The notes: a model not told the origin generated them from the letters alone. Positions 12,313-22,095 are shown, counted from the first letter of the stretch. The stretch: 64,000 nucleotides of DNA from Megalobrama amblycephala (GCF_018812025.1 NC_063050.1:57796147-57860146); one strand, 5' to 3'. Numbers and translations are program-made.

Positions 12313-12390
12313 ACACACACATACATGCACACAGATACATACATACAAATACACATACATATACACACATACCTACATATTACATACAAA
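12302..12390. repeat. CA/CATA-rich simple repeat
   Basis: Irregular (CA)n and (CATA)n units; the ORFs across it are low-complexity artefacts. Confidence 0.8.
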
Positions 12391-12407
12391 ATGCAAGATA
12401 GAAAAGA

Positions 12408-13650
12408 TGAGTTCCCTTTTGAAAGGGAACTCATGATGAATGTGAACCGATGTCTGAAAGCCAAGTATCAAACTACTTCAATCCTGTTGGCCGGCGACAG
12501 CCTATGACATCATCATAGCGTGACCTGGAACTATATAAGGAGTCCCTAGAGAATCAGTCAGTCAAGTCACCTTTATTTATATAGCACTTTTTACAATGCA
12601 GATTGTGTCAAAGCAGCTTTACATTGATAACTGGTATATAATTTTTTCTCTTAAAGAATAGTGTCAATGCAGGCAGATCAAAGCACTGTTGAATAAATGT
12701 CAAGAATACTGTTGAATATCAAATGTGAAGTCAAATGTCAAGTGTCCCCAACAAAGCAAGCCAAAGGCGACAGCAGCAAGGAACCCAAACTCCAACAGGT
12801 GACATCAGGTGGCAAACAGGTGGCAAATAGATGTTAAAATGGGGGAAAAACCTTAGGAGAAACCAGGCTTAGTCGGGGGGCCAGTTTTCCTCTGGCGAAC
12901 AGTGCTTTGTTACGATTCAGGTTCTATCATAAGTCCGATAGGATCGCAACATTCAAAGTATTTATTTCAGTTCCATCCAGTTGAGGATCATATTCATCAC
13001 GCCAGTATGGACGGTTTGTTGAGGAACTGTGGCACTGGCTGTCGTGTCGATGAGGCCTTCACAATGGATGATCTAGTTGACTCGATCTCTGCTGATACTT
13101 CAGGGCTGCGTTGTGATCGTGTCAAGGCGCAGGTCCTCGGTCTCATCTGGATACGGCCCGGATCCGGTTGACTACGGTAAACATCGGGATAAACAGAAAG
13201 ACTAATATTAGCATAGATGCCATTCTTCTTCTGATGTAACGAGTACATCTGGTGTTATAGGAAGTGTTCCCGGTTCCGGCTGACCTAATTTGTGCAGCCT
13301 AATAATCCTTTAACGTATTTGAAAATATAAATTTATAATGTGTTATGTGTATGCCAGGTTAAAGAGATGTGTTTTTAGTCTAGATTTAAACTGACAGAGT
13401 GTGTCTGCATCCCGAACAATGCTAGGAAGATTGTTCCAGAGTTTAGGTGCCAAATAGGAGAAGGATCTACCGCCTGCAGTTGATTTTGATATTCTAGGTA
13501 TTATCAGCTGGCCTGAATTCTGAGATCGCAATAAACGTGAAGGACTATAATGCATTAAGAGCTCGCTTAGGTACTGGGGAGCTAAACCATTTCCAGTCAG
13601 TATCTTTTCATCTTTCGGGACTGTTTTGTCTGATCGCGATTTCATCAGAT
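12408..13650. mobile_element. MITE-like repeat split by a LINE
   Basis: The flanks 12408-12562 and 13594-13650 are homologous to the element at 19508-21411 (reverse complement). Shared blocks are ctgaaagccaagtatcaaac, atgacatcatcatagcgtga and the part around tagagaat.agtcagtatctt. It starts with the palindrome gttcccttttgaaagggaac. The LINE at 12563-13593 interrupts it. Confidence 0.6.
12563..13593 (-). mobile_element. 5'-truncated L2-like LINE with 8-bp TSD
   Basis: It is flanked by CAGTCAGT at 12555-12562 and 13594-13601. It carries the 3' UTR and, at 13343-13592, the last roughly 80 codons of ORF2 ([18 protein letters not shown] to [15 protein letters not shown]). The 5' end is lost just before the NGLAPQ codons. 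It belongs to the same family as the copies at 7132, 14808 and 38501. Confidence 0.9.
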
Positions 13651-13652
13651 CC

Positions 13653-14028
13653 GCACTAATTTTGTACTTAATATATTAAAAATTCTTCTTTAGTACTTCT
13701 TAAGATCATCTTAAGAACATCTAAGTGTACTCAACTGTGCTATTTTGAGAGAGCGTGAAATAAGAACTAAAATGTGCTTTTAATATACTATCTCTGTATT
13801 TAAAAAAATATATTTAGTTACCACTTGTAGTACAATATGGGTTCAAATGTACTATAAGTAGTATCTAAATAATTTTTTTAAATACAGAGATAGTATATTA
13901 AAAGCACATTTTAGTTCATATTTCATGGTGTCTCAAAATAGCACAGTTGAGTACACTTAGATGTTCTTAAGATTATCTTAAGAAGTGCTAAATAAGAATT
14001 TTTAGTATATTAAGTACAAAATTAGTGC
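13653..14028. mobile_element. Palindromic MITE, 376 bp
   Basis: Arms of about 150 bp start with gcactaattttgtacttaat and end with its near-perfect complement. Arm blocks such as taagtgtactcaactgtgct and aaatgtgcttttaatatact recur in complement. The single-stranded centre is only about 70 bp. It has no coding capacity. Confidence 0.85.
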
Positions 14029-14211
14029 AAAAATAGAGCACTTTAAGTATATTATAGAAGTGTACTTTTTTTCACCTGGGCTGTATCTGGGCCCAGACAG
14101 ACGGGAGGGGGAAGAAGCGAGAGAGAAACCAGCAGCGGTTGTGATCGATCCCCCAGCTGCAAGGGCAATTTACATCTGCCCTCTCCTCTTCTTCTTCCAC
14201 CTCCTATATAC

Positions 14212-14249
<38 letters not shown>

Positions 14250-14773
14250 ATAAACATATAACATGCTCAGATGCTTCTGATGGCCCACCTTCTGGCTTGA
14301 TAGTGAAAGAAGCTCTTTTAGGCTTTAAGAAACCCTAGATTCCACCCTTCCTTATTAAAGAAAAGGGAAAGAGGAGTCTTCAGTCTTCGAGCCGCAGGAA
14401 AGTGAGCTGGGTCTATATTTATGTTTCTAAATATGTTGACCTTGTGTTCCTGTATAGTTTTTCGTGAGTATGTAATCAGAAAAAGTAAAAGGGGTTTTGG
14501 GCAAACTGAAGGTTGATAGGTTGGCTAGAACGATATTTGTGCAGGCCACAAAATGGCCGCCTCTTAGCCACCTGTTGTATAGAGTAGTTTCTCATCTGGT
14601 GTTTGCTAGAGTAAGTTTGAGTTAGCACTCATCACTTCAGTTAGTATCTATGTCTAGGTTGGCCTTAATTGGCCACTTGACATTGTTTGCTTGTTGAGCT
14701 TCGCTTTATTTCCTCTTATGTATGGAGATTCAGAGGTGAAGCCCAGGCATTGCTATGTGTGTGGCCCCATTTG
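14029..14773. other. Non-coding stretch with (AT)n
   Basis: An (AT)n microsatellite lies at about 14212-14247. The rest shows no recognisable gene or element. Confidence 0.5.
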
Positions 14774-14807
14774 TGGCGACATTTTGCAACATCTATCTTT
14801 TTCCATT
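14774..14807 (+). other. 34 bp of Tc1 sequence attached to a LINE 3' end
   Basis: This stretch (tggcgacattttgcaacatc and 14 further bases) is identical to 38466-38499, where it is part of a Tc1 element directly 3' of another LINE copy. Here the Tc1 match ends at 14774 and unrelated sequence precedes it. See the finding on 3' transduction. Confidence 0.75.
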
Positions 14808-16113
14808 CAAGTCAAGTCACCTTTATTTATATAGCGCTTTTTACAATGCAGACTGTGTCAAAGCAGCTTTACATTGATAACTAGTATATAATTTTGGCTG
14901 CACAGCAGCTCTTAAAGAATAGTGTCAATGCAGGCAGATCAAAGCACTGTTGAATAAATGTCAAGAATACTGTTGAATATCGAATGTCAAGTCAAATGTC
15001 AAGTGTCCCCAACTAAGCAAGCCAAAGGCGACAGCGGCAAGGAACCCAAACTCCAACAGGTGACATCAGGTGACATCAGGTGGCAAACAGGTGGCAAATA
15101 GGTGTTAAAATGGACAGAAAAAAAAACCTTGGGAGTAACCAGGCTTAGTCGGGGGGCCAGTTCTCCTCTGGTGAACAGTGCTTTATTACGATTCAGGTTG
15201 CTATCATAAGTCCGATAGGATCGCAACATTCAAAGTATTTATTTCAGTTCCATCCAGTTGAGGATCGTATTCATCACGCCAGTATGGACGGTTTGTTGAG
15301 GAACTGTGGCACTGGCTGTCGTGTTGATGATGTCTTCACAATGGATGATCTAGCTGACTCGATCTCTGCTGACACTTCAGGGCTGCGTTGTGGTCGTGTC
15401 AGGGCGCCGGTCCTTGGTCTTACCTGGATACAGCCCGGATCCGGTTGACTACGGTAAACCTCGGGATAAACAGAAAGACTAATATTAGTGTAGATGCCAT
15501 TCTTATTCTGATGTAACGAGTACATCTGGTGTTATAGGAAGTGTTACCGGTTCCGGCTGACCTAATTTATGCAGCCTAATAATCCTTTAACGTATTTGAA
15601 AATATAAATTTATAATGTGTTATATGTATGCCAGGTTAAAGAGATGTGTTTTTAGTCTAGATTTAAACTGACGGAGTGTGTCTGCTTCCTGAACAATGCT
15701 AGGAAGGTTGTTCCACAGTTTAGGTGCTAAATAGGAGAAGGATCTACCACCTGCAGTTGATTTTGATATTCTAGTTATTATCAGCTGGCCTGAATTCTGA
15801 GATCGCAATAAACGTGAAGGACTATAATGCATTAAGAGCTCGCTTAGGTACTGGGGAGTTAAACCATTTAGTACTTTGTAAGTAATTAGCAAGATTTTAA
15901 AATCTATACGATGTTTAACAGGAAGCCAATGCAGTGTTGGCAGAACTGGGCTAATATGGTCATACTTCCTAGTTCTAGTGAGAACTCTAGCTGCTGTATT
16001 TTGGACCAGCTCTAGTTTATTTATCAAGTGAGCGGAACAACCACCCAGTAGAGCGTTACAGTAATCTAGCCTTGAGGTCATGAACGCATGAACTTAACTG
16101 TTCTGCTGTTACA
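14808..16113 (-). mobile_element. L2-like LINE, 3' part
   Basis: The (caagt)n tail and 3' UTR occupy 14808-15619 and the ORF2 C-terminus 15620-16108. The frame breaks at actgttctgc, where an LTR-retroelement fragment begins. LINE sequence resumes at about 17866 with the 5' part of ORF2, so most of the RT and endonuclease are missing from this copy. Confidence 0.85.
15620..16081 (-). pseudogene. LINE ORF2 C-terminal fragment
   Basis: A 153-codon frame runs from [18 protein letters not shown] to [13 protein letters not shown] and corresponds to the last 153 residues of the 789-codon ORF at 7812-10181. It contains no catalytic residues; the upstream RT is replaced by foreign sequence. Confidence 0.85.
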
Positions 16114-17865
16114 ATACCCTGGTGTATAAAGCACACGACTAGGAGATATAATCCAAACAATTCCTTTACTAGGAAATCCAAATGGAGAGATCAGAAACAT
16201 ACAGGAACACACACCAAAGTATACATGAACGATACCGGACAACACATGACAGGAAACACAGGGCTTATATACAAGGGATAACAAGGTGGGTGATTAGACA
16301 CAGCTGGATGTGATGATGAGGTGATCAGTTACCATGGTGAATGACTAGTGGCGGGAAACAGAAACAACAACAAGTCCAAAATGAGTCCAAAACAGAGTGT
16401 ACATGTAACATATTGCCCCCTCCCAGAAAGGCACGTCCTCGTGCCGTGAGATGGAAGGAATGAGAATAATGAAGGCAAGATTCCGAGAGAGGGTTGTAGT
16501 ACGGTGAAGTCATGGGAGGTGCAGAAATCCTGGGAGGTACAGATGAGGGTGAAGTCCAGGGAGGTGCAGGTGGTGGTGAAGCCCAGGTGGTTGCCTTGAG
16601 CAGAGGAGTCCAGGTGTTGCTCCAGGCCACAGCCAGGATGGCGACCCATGGCGGTGCTGCTGGAGGGAGGAGCCAAGGTGGTGAAATGCTCTAAACAACC
16701 TTGGGTAGGTGTGGAAGCAGCACAGCCGATGTAGAGTCCTTGAGCGAAGACATAGAGGCGAAGGAGCGGAGTGATGCTGATGGCCTCGGAGTCCACAACG
16801 AAGTCGTAGCGATGGTCCCCCGAGGCAGCAGCAGGGTACCGGAGGGCTGAGGTGGAGCTGGAACGACTGAGGGCCGAAGCGAAGTCTGAGGGAAGGCGGA
16901 GCCAATCGGAGCCGTAGGGGTGGAGGGTCGGAGAAACTTGAATGACCCGTAGGTCCGTGGCAATGTGCTGGCGATGTCTGACCCAGGCTGAGTTGTAGGA
17001 TCGAGGGAGTCCAGTGGAACTGAATGCTCAACTCACTGCTGTAGACGAGGGTGGAAGGAGCAGCGGCAGAGGAGTCAGGACGATGAGTCGAGGTGAAATG
17101 ACCTGAAGCCAGAGGCAGACCCATAGGATCCTCATCGCCTGAAGCTGGATCACAGCAGGCCCCAGGTGTAGCCACGCCACTGAGAGGAGGCTGGTGTAGA
17201 GCTGACGGCGTGATGTGAGACAGCGAGGGCTGGGTAGCAGGCAAGGTTGTGGGCTGGAGAACAGGCTGAATGGTAGAGGGAATGGAACAAACAAAGTCAT
17301 TATCAGTGGTTTGGAGAGGAGGTGGGAGAGGGAGGCTGGGCGGGACCAGTTTGTCTAAAATAGGGCAGACAGTCTCAGGAATTAGAGGTAGAGAATCCTC
17401 TCCAAACTCAAATGGACAGTCCTTGGTGCATGCCTGGAACTCATTCTCAGTGGCAGGAGTGTGGGCGGGGCTCCATTCCAACCCCTCGTCTTCCTCACTG
17501 ACTCCCTCGCCGATGGTAGCAGCAAACTCACACACCTGGTCAGACACGCTGGGATCCGACTCCGTGGCGATGTTACGCTCAGTCATTCCGCTGGTCGCTG
17601 GCTCCTGCATCGCGGTGGAGGCGGGCTCTCTGTCTTCGGTGGGGTCGTGCTGACTTTCCACGCTGTCAGAGGGTTCCTGGCTGGGCACTGGAGTAGGAGT
17701 GGGACTGGCGTTGTTGTCGCAGAAATCCATGGTCAAAGACGATCCACATGAGGCCAGTACCCACTCCACGTATAGTTGTACGTAAAGTTGCAAAGGCTGC
17801 AGTCCAGGAAATGTGTAGATGGTGCAAGGAACAAAAATTCATCCCAATGTGCCTCGAGGGAGCGG
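16114..17865 (-). mobile_element. LTR-retroelement fragment inside a LINE
   Basis: The fragment interrupts the LINE. At its low-coordinate end (about 16114-16380) is LTR-like sequence on the minus strand (cccgccactagtcattcacc, a tataagccctgtgtttcctg promoter-like block, and an end at gggtattgtaac), related to 11278-11415. Upstream on the minus strand lies the long ORF at 16510-17730. No integrase, protease or reverse transcriptase is visible, so the element type is inferred only from the LTR-like sequence. Confidence 0.5.
16510..17730 (-). CDS. Pro/Ser-rich ORF of unknown function, probably retroelement-derived
   Basis: The open frame is 427 codons from the first Met (17793), but the Met at 17730 (MDFCDNNASPTPTPVPSQ) is preferred because the residues before it (QLYVEWVLASCGSSLT) look like read-through from an upstream domain. 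Residues 1-120 are acidic and rich in Pro, Ser and Glu (QEPSDSVESQHDPTEDREP). The middle is Pro/Leu-rich, and the last about 150 residues are a basic, His/Leu/Pro-rich stretch that may be a shifted frame. No enzyme motif is present. I believe similar acidic Pro-rich frames are repeated in cyprinid genomes, but that is from memory. It is unlikely to be a host gene: no intron structure, and it lies between two pieces of one LINE. Confidence 0.4.
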   Translation of the reverse strand: MDFCDNNASPTPTPVPSQEPSDSVESQHDPTEDREPASTAMQEPATSGMTERNIATESDPSVSDQVCEFAATIGEGVSEEDEGLEWSPAHTPATENEFQACTKDCPFEFGEDSLPLIPETVCPILDKLVPPSLPLPPPLQTTDNDFVCSIPSTIQPVLQPTTLPATQPSLSHITPSALHQPPLSGVATPGACCDPASGDEDPMGLPLASGHFTSTHRPDSSAAAPSTLVYSSELSIQFHWTPSILQLSLGQTSPAHCHGPTGHSSFSDPPPLRLRLAPPSLRLRFGPQSFQLHLSPPVPCCCLGGPSLRLRCGLRGHQHHSAPSPLCLRSRTLHRLCCFHTYPRLFRAFHHLGSSLQQHRHGSPSWLWPGATPGLLCSRQPPGLHHHLHLPGLHPHLYLPGFLHLP

Positions 17866-18070
17866 TCCTTCTGCTCATCTCATTTAAAGTAATGTAATCG
17901 TCCGGTTTTAGCCAAGTTTCTGTCAAACACAGCACATCTAGATTATTGTCTGTTGTAATAGCATTTACAATAAGTGCTTTTGAAGAAAGGGATCTAATAT
18001 TTAACAACCCAAGCTTTATCATTTATCATTATTATCTCTATTTTTTTATTTGTTGAATTTGTTGTTTTTA
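17866..18070 (-). pseudogene. LINE ORF2 N-terminus (endonuclease start)
   Basis: The minus strand encodes [19 protein letters not shown] and [20 protein letters not shown], the first two motifs of an APE-type LINE endonuclease, including the Glu of the TETW block. It matches 41738-41880 in the copy at 38501. The rest of the endonuclease is cut off by the LTR-retroelement fragment. Confidence 0.85.
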
Positions 18071-18319
18071 CTAATTCGGGGTACAGACACAGTCTCTATG
18101 TGATAATATCTAGGTGTAAGAGTTTCTATTTGTTGGGAATGATCTGACTTCTGTAACGTGAGGCAGCGAGCAGACGGTCGGTTTAGCCAGTCTGTCTGCT
18201 GCTTTTTCCTGGCCTGGGCTGTAGTTTGTCATGTTTTAGTTCTAAGACTATGTGCCATATTACTAGAGAGAAGAGCAGCACCATCCCGGGAGGGATGAAT
18301 ACCATCTCTTTTCAACAGG

Positions 18320-19075
18320 TCAGGTCTGCCCCAAAAACTTTTCCAATTGTCTATGTAACCAGCCAGACAGCCAGCCATTGAGTGATGATAATCTGCTAAC
18401 TATATCATCACTCCGACGAACAGGAGGAGGGCCAGAGCAAATTACTTCTCCTGACATTGTACTTGCGAGTTCACACACCTCTTTAATGTTAATTTTAGTT
18501 AACTCTGACTGGCAAAGTCGAACATCATTAGTGCCAACGTGAATAATAATTTTAGAGTATTTACGATTAGCATTAGCCAGCACTTTTAAATTTGCTTTGA
18601 TGTCAGGTGCTCTGGCTCCTGGCAAACATGTGACTATGGTGGCTGGTGTCTCTATTTTCACATTCTGTGCAATAAAATTGCCAATAACTAGGGCACTTTC
18701 AACAGGATTCTCAGTGGGTGCGTCACTGAGTGGGGAGAACCTGTTTGATGTTCTTACTGGAATGGAAGAGTGGTGTTTTCCACGGCTAGGCCGCCTCACC
18801 ATTACCCAATTGCCCTGCTGCGCGGGCTCTACAGCCGGAACCGAACAATGTACAGAGTTCACTAAGCTAGTCGCATCCAAAACAGTATCTGAAGCCCCTG
18901 CATTCTTACTATCCTCGATTAAAGTTTGGATGCGTGTCTCTAATTCTGAGATTCTTTCTGTCAGCCTGACTATTTCCCTACATTTATGACAAGTTAATCC
19001 CTCGTTGCTGACAGAGAGAGCTATGCTGAACATGTGGCAAATGGAACAGGACACAATGCTGGGAAAGGATGACAT
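18320..19075 (-). pseudogene. LINE ORF1 with SGNH-esterase-like domain
   Basis: This 251-codon frame encodes the ORF1 protein of the L2-like LINE, which would bind the element RNA. Residues 1-45 have a Cys-rich start ([12 protein letters not shown], then TCHKC), probably a zinc knuckle. Residues 35-60 form a short coiled coil ([20 protein letters not shown]). From about residue 125 follows an SGNH-hydrolase-like fold with ALVIGNFIAQNV in place of the GDS block, and [12 protein letters not shown] with the GTND motif. ORF1 esterase domains are known from CR1/L2-group LINEs. The nucleophile Ser of GDS is lost here (GNF). The end is truncated. Confidence 0.8.
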
Positions 19076-19140
19076 GACTCATGTTTGTAGACTGATCCAA
19101 GTTACCACAGCTGTTTGATGAACATGTTGAAAAAAACACA

Positions 19141-19507
19141 GGGTTGGCCAAGACTAAGTTTGTCCTCTGTCAGACCAGGTCGGGCTCATTGGGGTGACTA
19201 CGTTCCCCTTCTAGTGGCTGGCCGGGGTTCCTTTCGGTTTCCTGGCCACATTCCCTTAAATGGACCTTCTTTCCTCAGAACATTTGGTCCCAGAAGCCTT
19301 GGAGCAGCCTTGGTAGGCTTTCTACGGAAGACCTCTTTGAGGTTCAGCTTGGGTTGTTGGCCATAGGGAATGTTGTCACTGATAGCCTTTGTGTGACCTG
19401 AGGGTGAGTTGCATCTGGCATTTCTTTCGAAACTGCTTGACGTTTATCTAGCCATCTTGGCATACACTCTCAATCATGGTGGCGTTGGTATATCGTTCCC
19501 CATAGCG
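19141..19507. other. Unassigned repeat-like stretch
   Basis: No gene is visible. The ORFs across it are short. A block ctggccggggttcctttcgg with a partial complement is present, and the GC content is higher than around it; it may be a fragment of an LTR or DIRS-type element. Confidence 0.3.
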
Positions 19508-19684
19508 TATTAAAATGCAGAGTTGAGTTCCCTTTCGAAAGGGAACATCTCAGGTTACGTATGTAACCATGGTTCCATGAGAACAGGGAATGAGACTCTG
19601 CGTTGCCCTGCCATGCTTCAGGGCTGCCTGCTGAACAGTCCCTCAAGACGATAAGATACTGACTTATTCTCTAGGCGCTCCTTA

Positions 19685-21255
19685 CAGGTCCTTCTCAAAA
19701 AATTAGCATATTGTGATAAAAGTTCATTATTTTCCATAATGTAATGATAAAAATTAAACTTTCATATATTTTAGATTCATTGCACACCAACTGAAATATT
19801 TCAGGTCTTTTATTGTTTTAATACTGATGATTTTGGCATACAGCTCATGAAAACCCAAAATTCCTATCTCAAAAAATTAGCATATCATGAAAAGGTTCTC
19901 TAAACGAGCTATTAACCTAATCATCTGAATCAACTAATTAACTCCAAACACCTGCAAAAGATTCCTGAGGCTTTTAAAAACTCCCAGCCTGGTTCATTAC
20001 TCAAAACCGCAATCATGGGTAAGACTGCCGACCTGACTGCTGTCCAGAAGGCCATCATTGACACCCTCAAGCGAGAGGGTAAGACACAGAAAGAAATTTC
20101 TGAACGAATAGGCTGTTCCCAGAGTGCTGTATCAAGGCACCTCAGTGGGAAGTCTGTGGGAAGGAAAAAGTGTGGCAAAAAACACTGCACAACGAGAAGA
20201 GGTGACCAGACCCTGAGGAAGATTGTGGAGAAGGACCGATTCCAGACCTTGGGGGACCTGCGGAAGCAGTGGACTGAGTCTGGAGTAGAAACATCCAGAG
20301 CCACCGTGCACAGGCGTGTGCAGGAAAAGGGCTACAGGTGCCGCATTCCCCAGGTCAAGCCACTTTTGAACCAGAAACAGCGGCAGAAGCGCCTGACCTG
20401 GGCTACAGAGAAGCAGCACTGGACTGTTGCTCAGTTTTGCATGTCATTCGGAAATCAAGGTGCCAGAGTCTGGAGGAAGACTGGGGAGAAGGAAATGCCA
20501 AAATGCCTGAAGTCCAGTGTCAAGTACCCACAGTCAGTGATGGTCTGGGGTGCCATGTCAGCTGCTGGTGTTGGTCCACTGTGTTTTATCAAGGGCAGGG
20601 TCAATGCAGCTAGCTATCAGGAGATTTTGGAGCACTTCATGCTTCCATCTGCTGAAAAGCTTTATGGAGATGAAGATTTCGTTTTTCAGCACGACCTGGC
20701 ACCTGCTCACAGTGCCAAAACCACTGGTAAATGGTTTACTGACCATGGTATTACTGTGCTCAATTGGCCTGCCAACTCTCCTGACCTGAACCCCATAGAG
20801 AATCTGTGGGATATTGTGAAGAGAAAGTTGAGAGACGCAAGACCCAACACTCTGGATGAGCTTAAGGCCGCTATCGAAGCATCCTGGGCCTCCATAACAC
20901 CTCAGCAGTGCCACAGGCTGATTGCCTCCATGCCACGCCGCATTGAAGCAGTCATTTCTGCAAAAGGATTCCCGACCAAGTATTGAGTGCATAACTGAAC
21001 ATAATTATTTGAAGGTTGACTTTTTTTGTATTAAAAACACTTTTCTTTTATTGGTCGGATGAAATATGCTCATTTTTTGAGAATGGTTTTCATGAGCTGT
21101 ATGCCAAAATCATCAGTATTAAAACAATAAAAGACCTGAAATATTTCAGTTGGTGTGCAATGAATCTAAAATATATGAAAGTTTAATTTTTATCATTACA
21201 TTATGGAAAATAATGAACTTTTATCACAATATGCTAATTTTTTGAGAAGGACCTG
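19685..21255 (+). mobile_element. Near-complete Tc1-like transposon
   Basis: It is 1571 bp long, with ends CAGGTCCTTCTCAAAAAATT and its complement, flanked by TA. The inverted repeats are about 210 bp with a second inner copy of the terminal word (ctcaaaaaattagcatatca at 19867), the IR/DR arrangement known from fish Tc1 elements such as Sleeping Beauty's relatives. A single uninterrupted transposase ORF lies inside. The near-identity of the two ends points to a recent insertion. Confidence 0.95.
20015..20986 (+). CDS. Tc1-like transposase, 323 aa, first catalytic Asp missing
   Basis: This would be a cut-and-paste DDE transposase that acts on its own inverted ends in the nucleus. The start MGKTADLTAVQKAIID leads into a helix-turn-helix (EISERIGCSQSAVSRHLSG, residues 28-46), then a second paired-like DNA-binding domain (residues 50-115) with the basic GRKKCGKK linker. 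The catalytic domain has GAMSAAGVGPLCF, the second Asp in FVFQHDLAPAHSA and the Glu in [12 protein letters not shown], giving the expected DD34E spacing. Between EKQHWTVAQ (about residue 139) and FCMSFGNQGARVW about 11-12 residues are missing in frame. Family members have an SDES-type block with the first Asp there, so the protein is predicted to bind ends but not cut. There are no stops or frameshifts. Confidence 0.9.
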   Translation: MGKTADLTAVQKAIIDTLKREGKTQKEISERIGCSQSAVSRHLSGKSVGRKKCGKKHCTTRRGDQTLRKIVEKDRFQTLGDLRKQWTESGVETSRATVHRRVQEKGYRCRIPQVKPLLNQKQRQKRLTWATEKQHWTVAQFCMSFGNQGARVWRKTGEKEMPKCLKSSVKYPQSVMVWGAMSAAGVGPLCFIKGRVNAASYQEILEHFMLPSAEKLYGDEDFVFQHDLAPAHSAKTTGKWFTDHGITVLNWPANSPDLNPIENLWDIVKRKLRDARPNTLDELKAAIEASWASITPQQCHRLIASMPRRIEAVISAKGFPTKY

Positions 21256-21412
21256 TATATACTTCAGGGTCACGCTATGATGATGTCATATGCTGTCATC
21301 AGCCAATAGGATTGGAGTGGTTTGATACTTGGCTTTCAGACATTGGTTCACATATGACGTTTCCCAGTCTCGTTCCCTGTTCTCAGGGAATCATGGTTAC
21401 ATACCTGAGACT

Positions 21413-22005
21413 TTTTAAGGCATGATTTGAACTGGAATAGATGCATGATAAACTGAAAGCCATTCTAATAGAATTAGGAAGAATGTTCCAGAGAGTGGGG
21501 CCAGCCACTTCAAAAGCTTGATTAACCCTTGTCTTTAGGTGGGTTCTGGGGATCTTAAGGAGTAATTTTCCCTCCAATCTTAGTCCTCTCACAGGAGTGT
21601 AAGGGTGAAGTAGGTTAGTCAGATAAGGAGCTAGATTATTCAAAGATTTATAAAAAGTAGTATGATTTTATACTCAATTCTGTAATGGGTAGGCAACCAG
21701 TGTAGAGATCTCAGGAGGGGTGTAATGTGATTTAATCTTTTACATCCCTTCAGAAATCTAGCTGCAGCATTTTGTACTACTTGTAATCTAGAAATTTGGG
21801 CCTTTGAGATCCCATAATACAGGGAGTTGCAATAGTCCAGTCGTGATGTAATGAAGGCATGGATTGCACTCTCTAAAGAGCCCTCCGAAAGGAAGGATTT
21901 GATTTTGAGAGAGAACGAAGATAGGAAAAAACTTGAACCAACAACAGTGCTTATTTGTTTGTCAAATTTCAAGCAGTTGTCAGTTACCACTCCCAGATTC
22001 CTCAC
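21413..22005 (-). pseudogene. LINE-B ORF2 C-terminal domain
   Basis: Two overlapping frames (a frameshift near 21640) read [64 protein letters not shown] and then NNLAPYLTNLLHPYTPVRGL. This is the region after the RT palm. The 3' end of the ORF runs into MITE sequence. Confidence 0.8.
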
Positions 22006-22095
22006 TTGGGGAGAGATAAATGAATTTAATGACTCAAGATCAATTGGATTTTATGTTCTGGAGTCAGAGGGGGCTGAAGACAATAATTTTCCATT

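Larger units (their letters stand above)
19508..21411. mobile_element. MITE-like element split by a Tc1
   Basis: Outer segments 19508-19684 and 21256-21411 make one short element. It has inverted ends ctcaggttacgtatgtaacc...ggttccatgagaacagggaa on the left and the complement at 21375-21411. A palindrome gttccctttcgaaagggaac lies beside the left end. The interior matches the repeat at 12408-13650. A Tc1 inserted at a TA of its tatata segment. Confidence 0.65.

Noticed and set aside
12219..12507. Three overlapping ORFs around 12.2-12.5 kb
   Set aside because: They are generated by the CA/CATA repeat and the end of a Tc1 relic.
16325..16963. Additional minus-strand ORFs (90-155 codons) overlapping the Pro-rich frame
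   Set aside because: They overlap one another in different frames of the same GC-rich stretch; at most one can be real and none has a motif.
17270..17751. + strand ORFs opposite the Pro-rich frame
   Set aside because: They are GC-rich antisense shadows with no motif; the minus frame is longer and has the LTR in the right orientation.
18597..18989. 130-codon + strand ORF, repeated at 42485-42877
   Set aside because: It is the antisense shadow of the LINE ORF1 in both copies; similarity between the two frames follows from the LINE itself.
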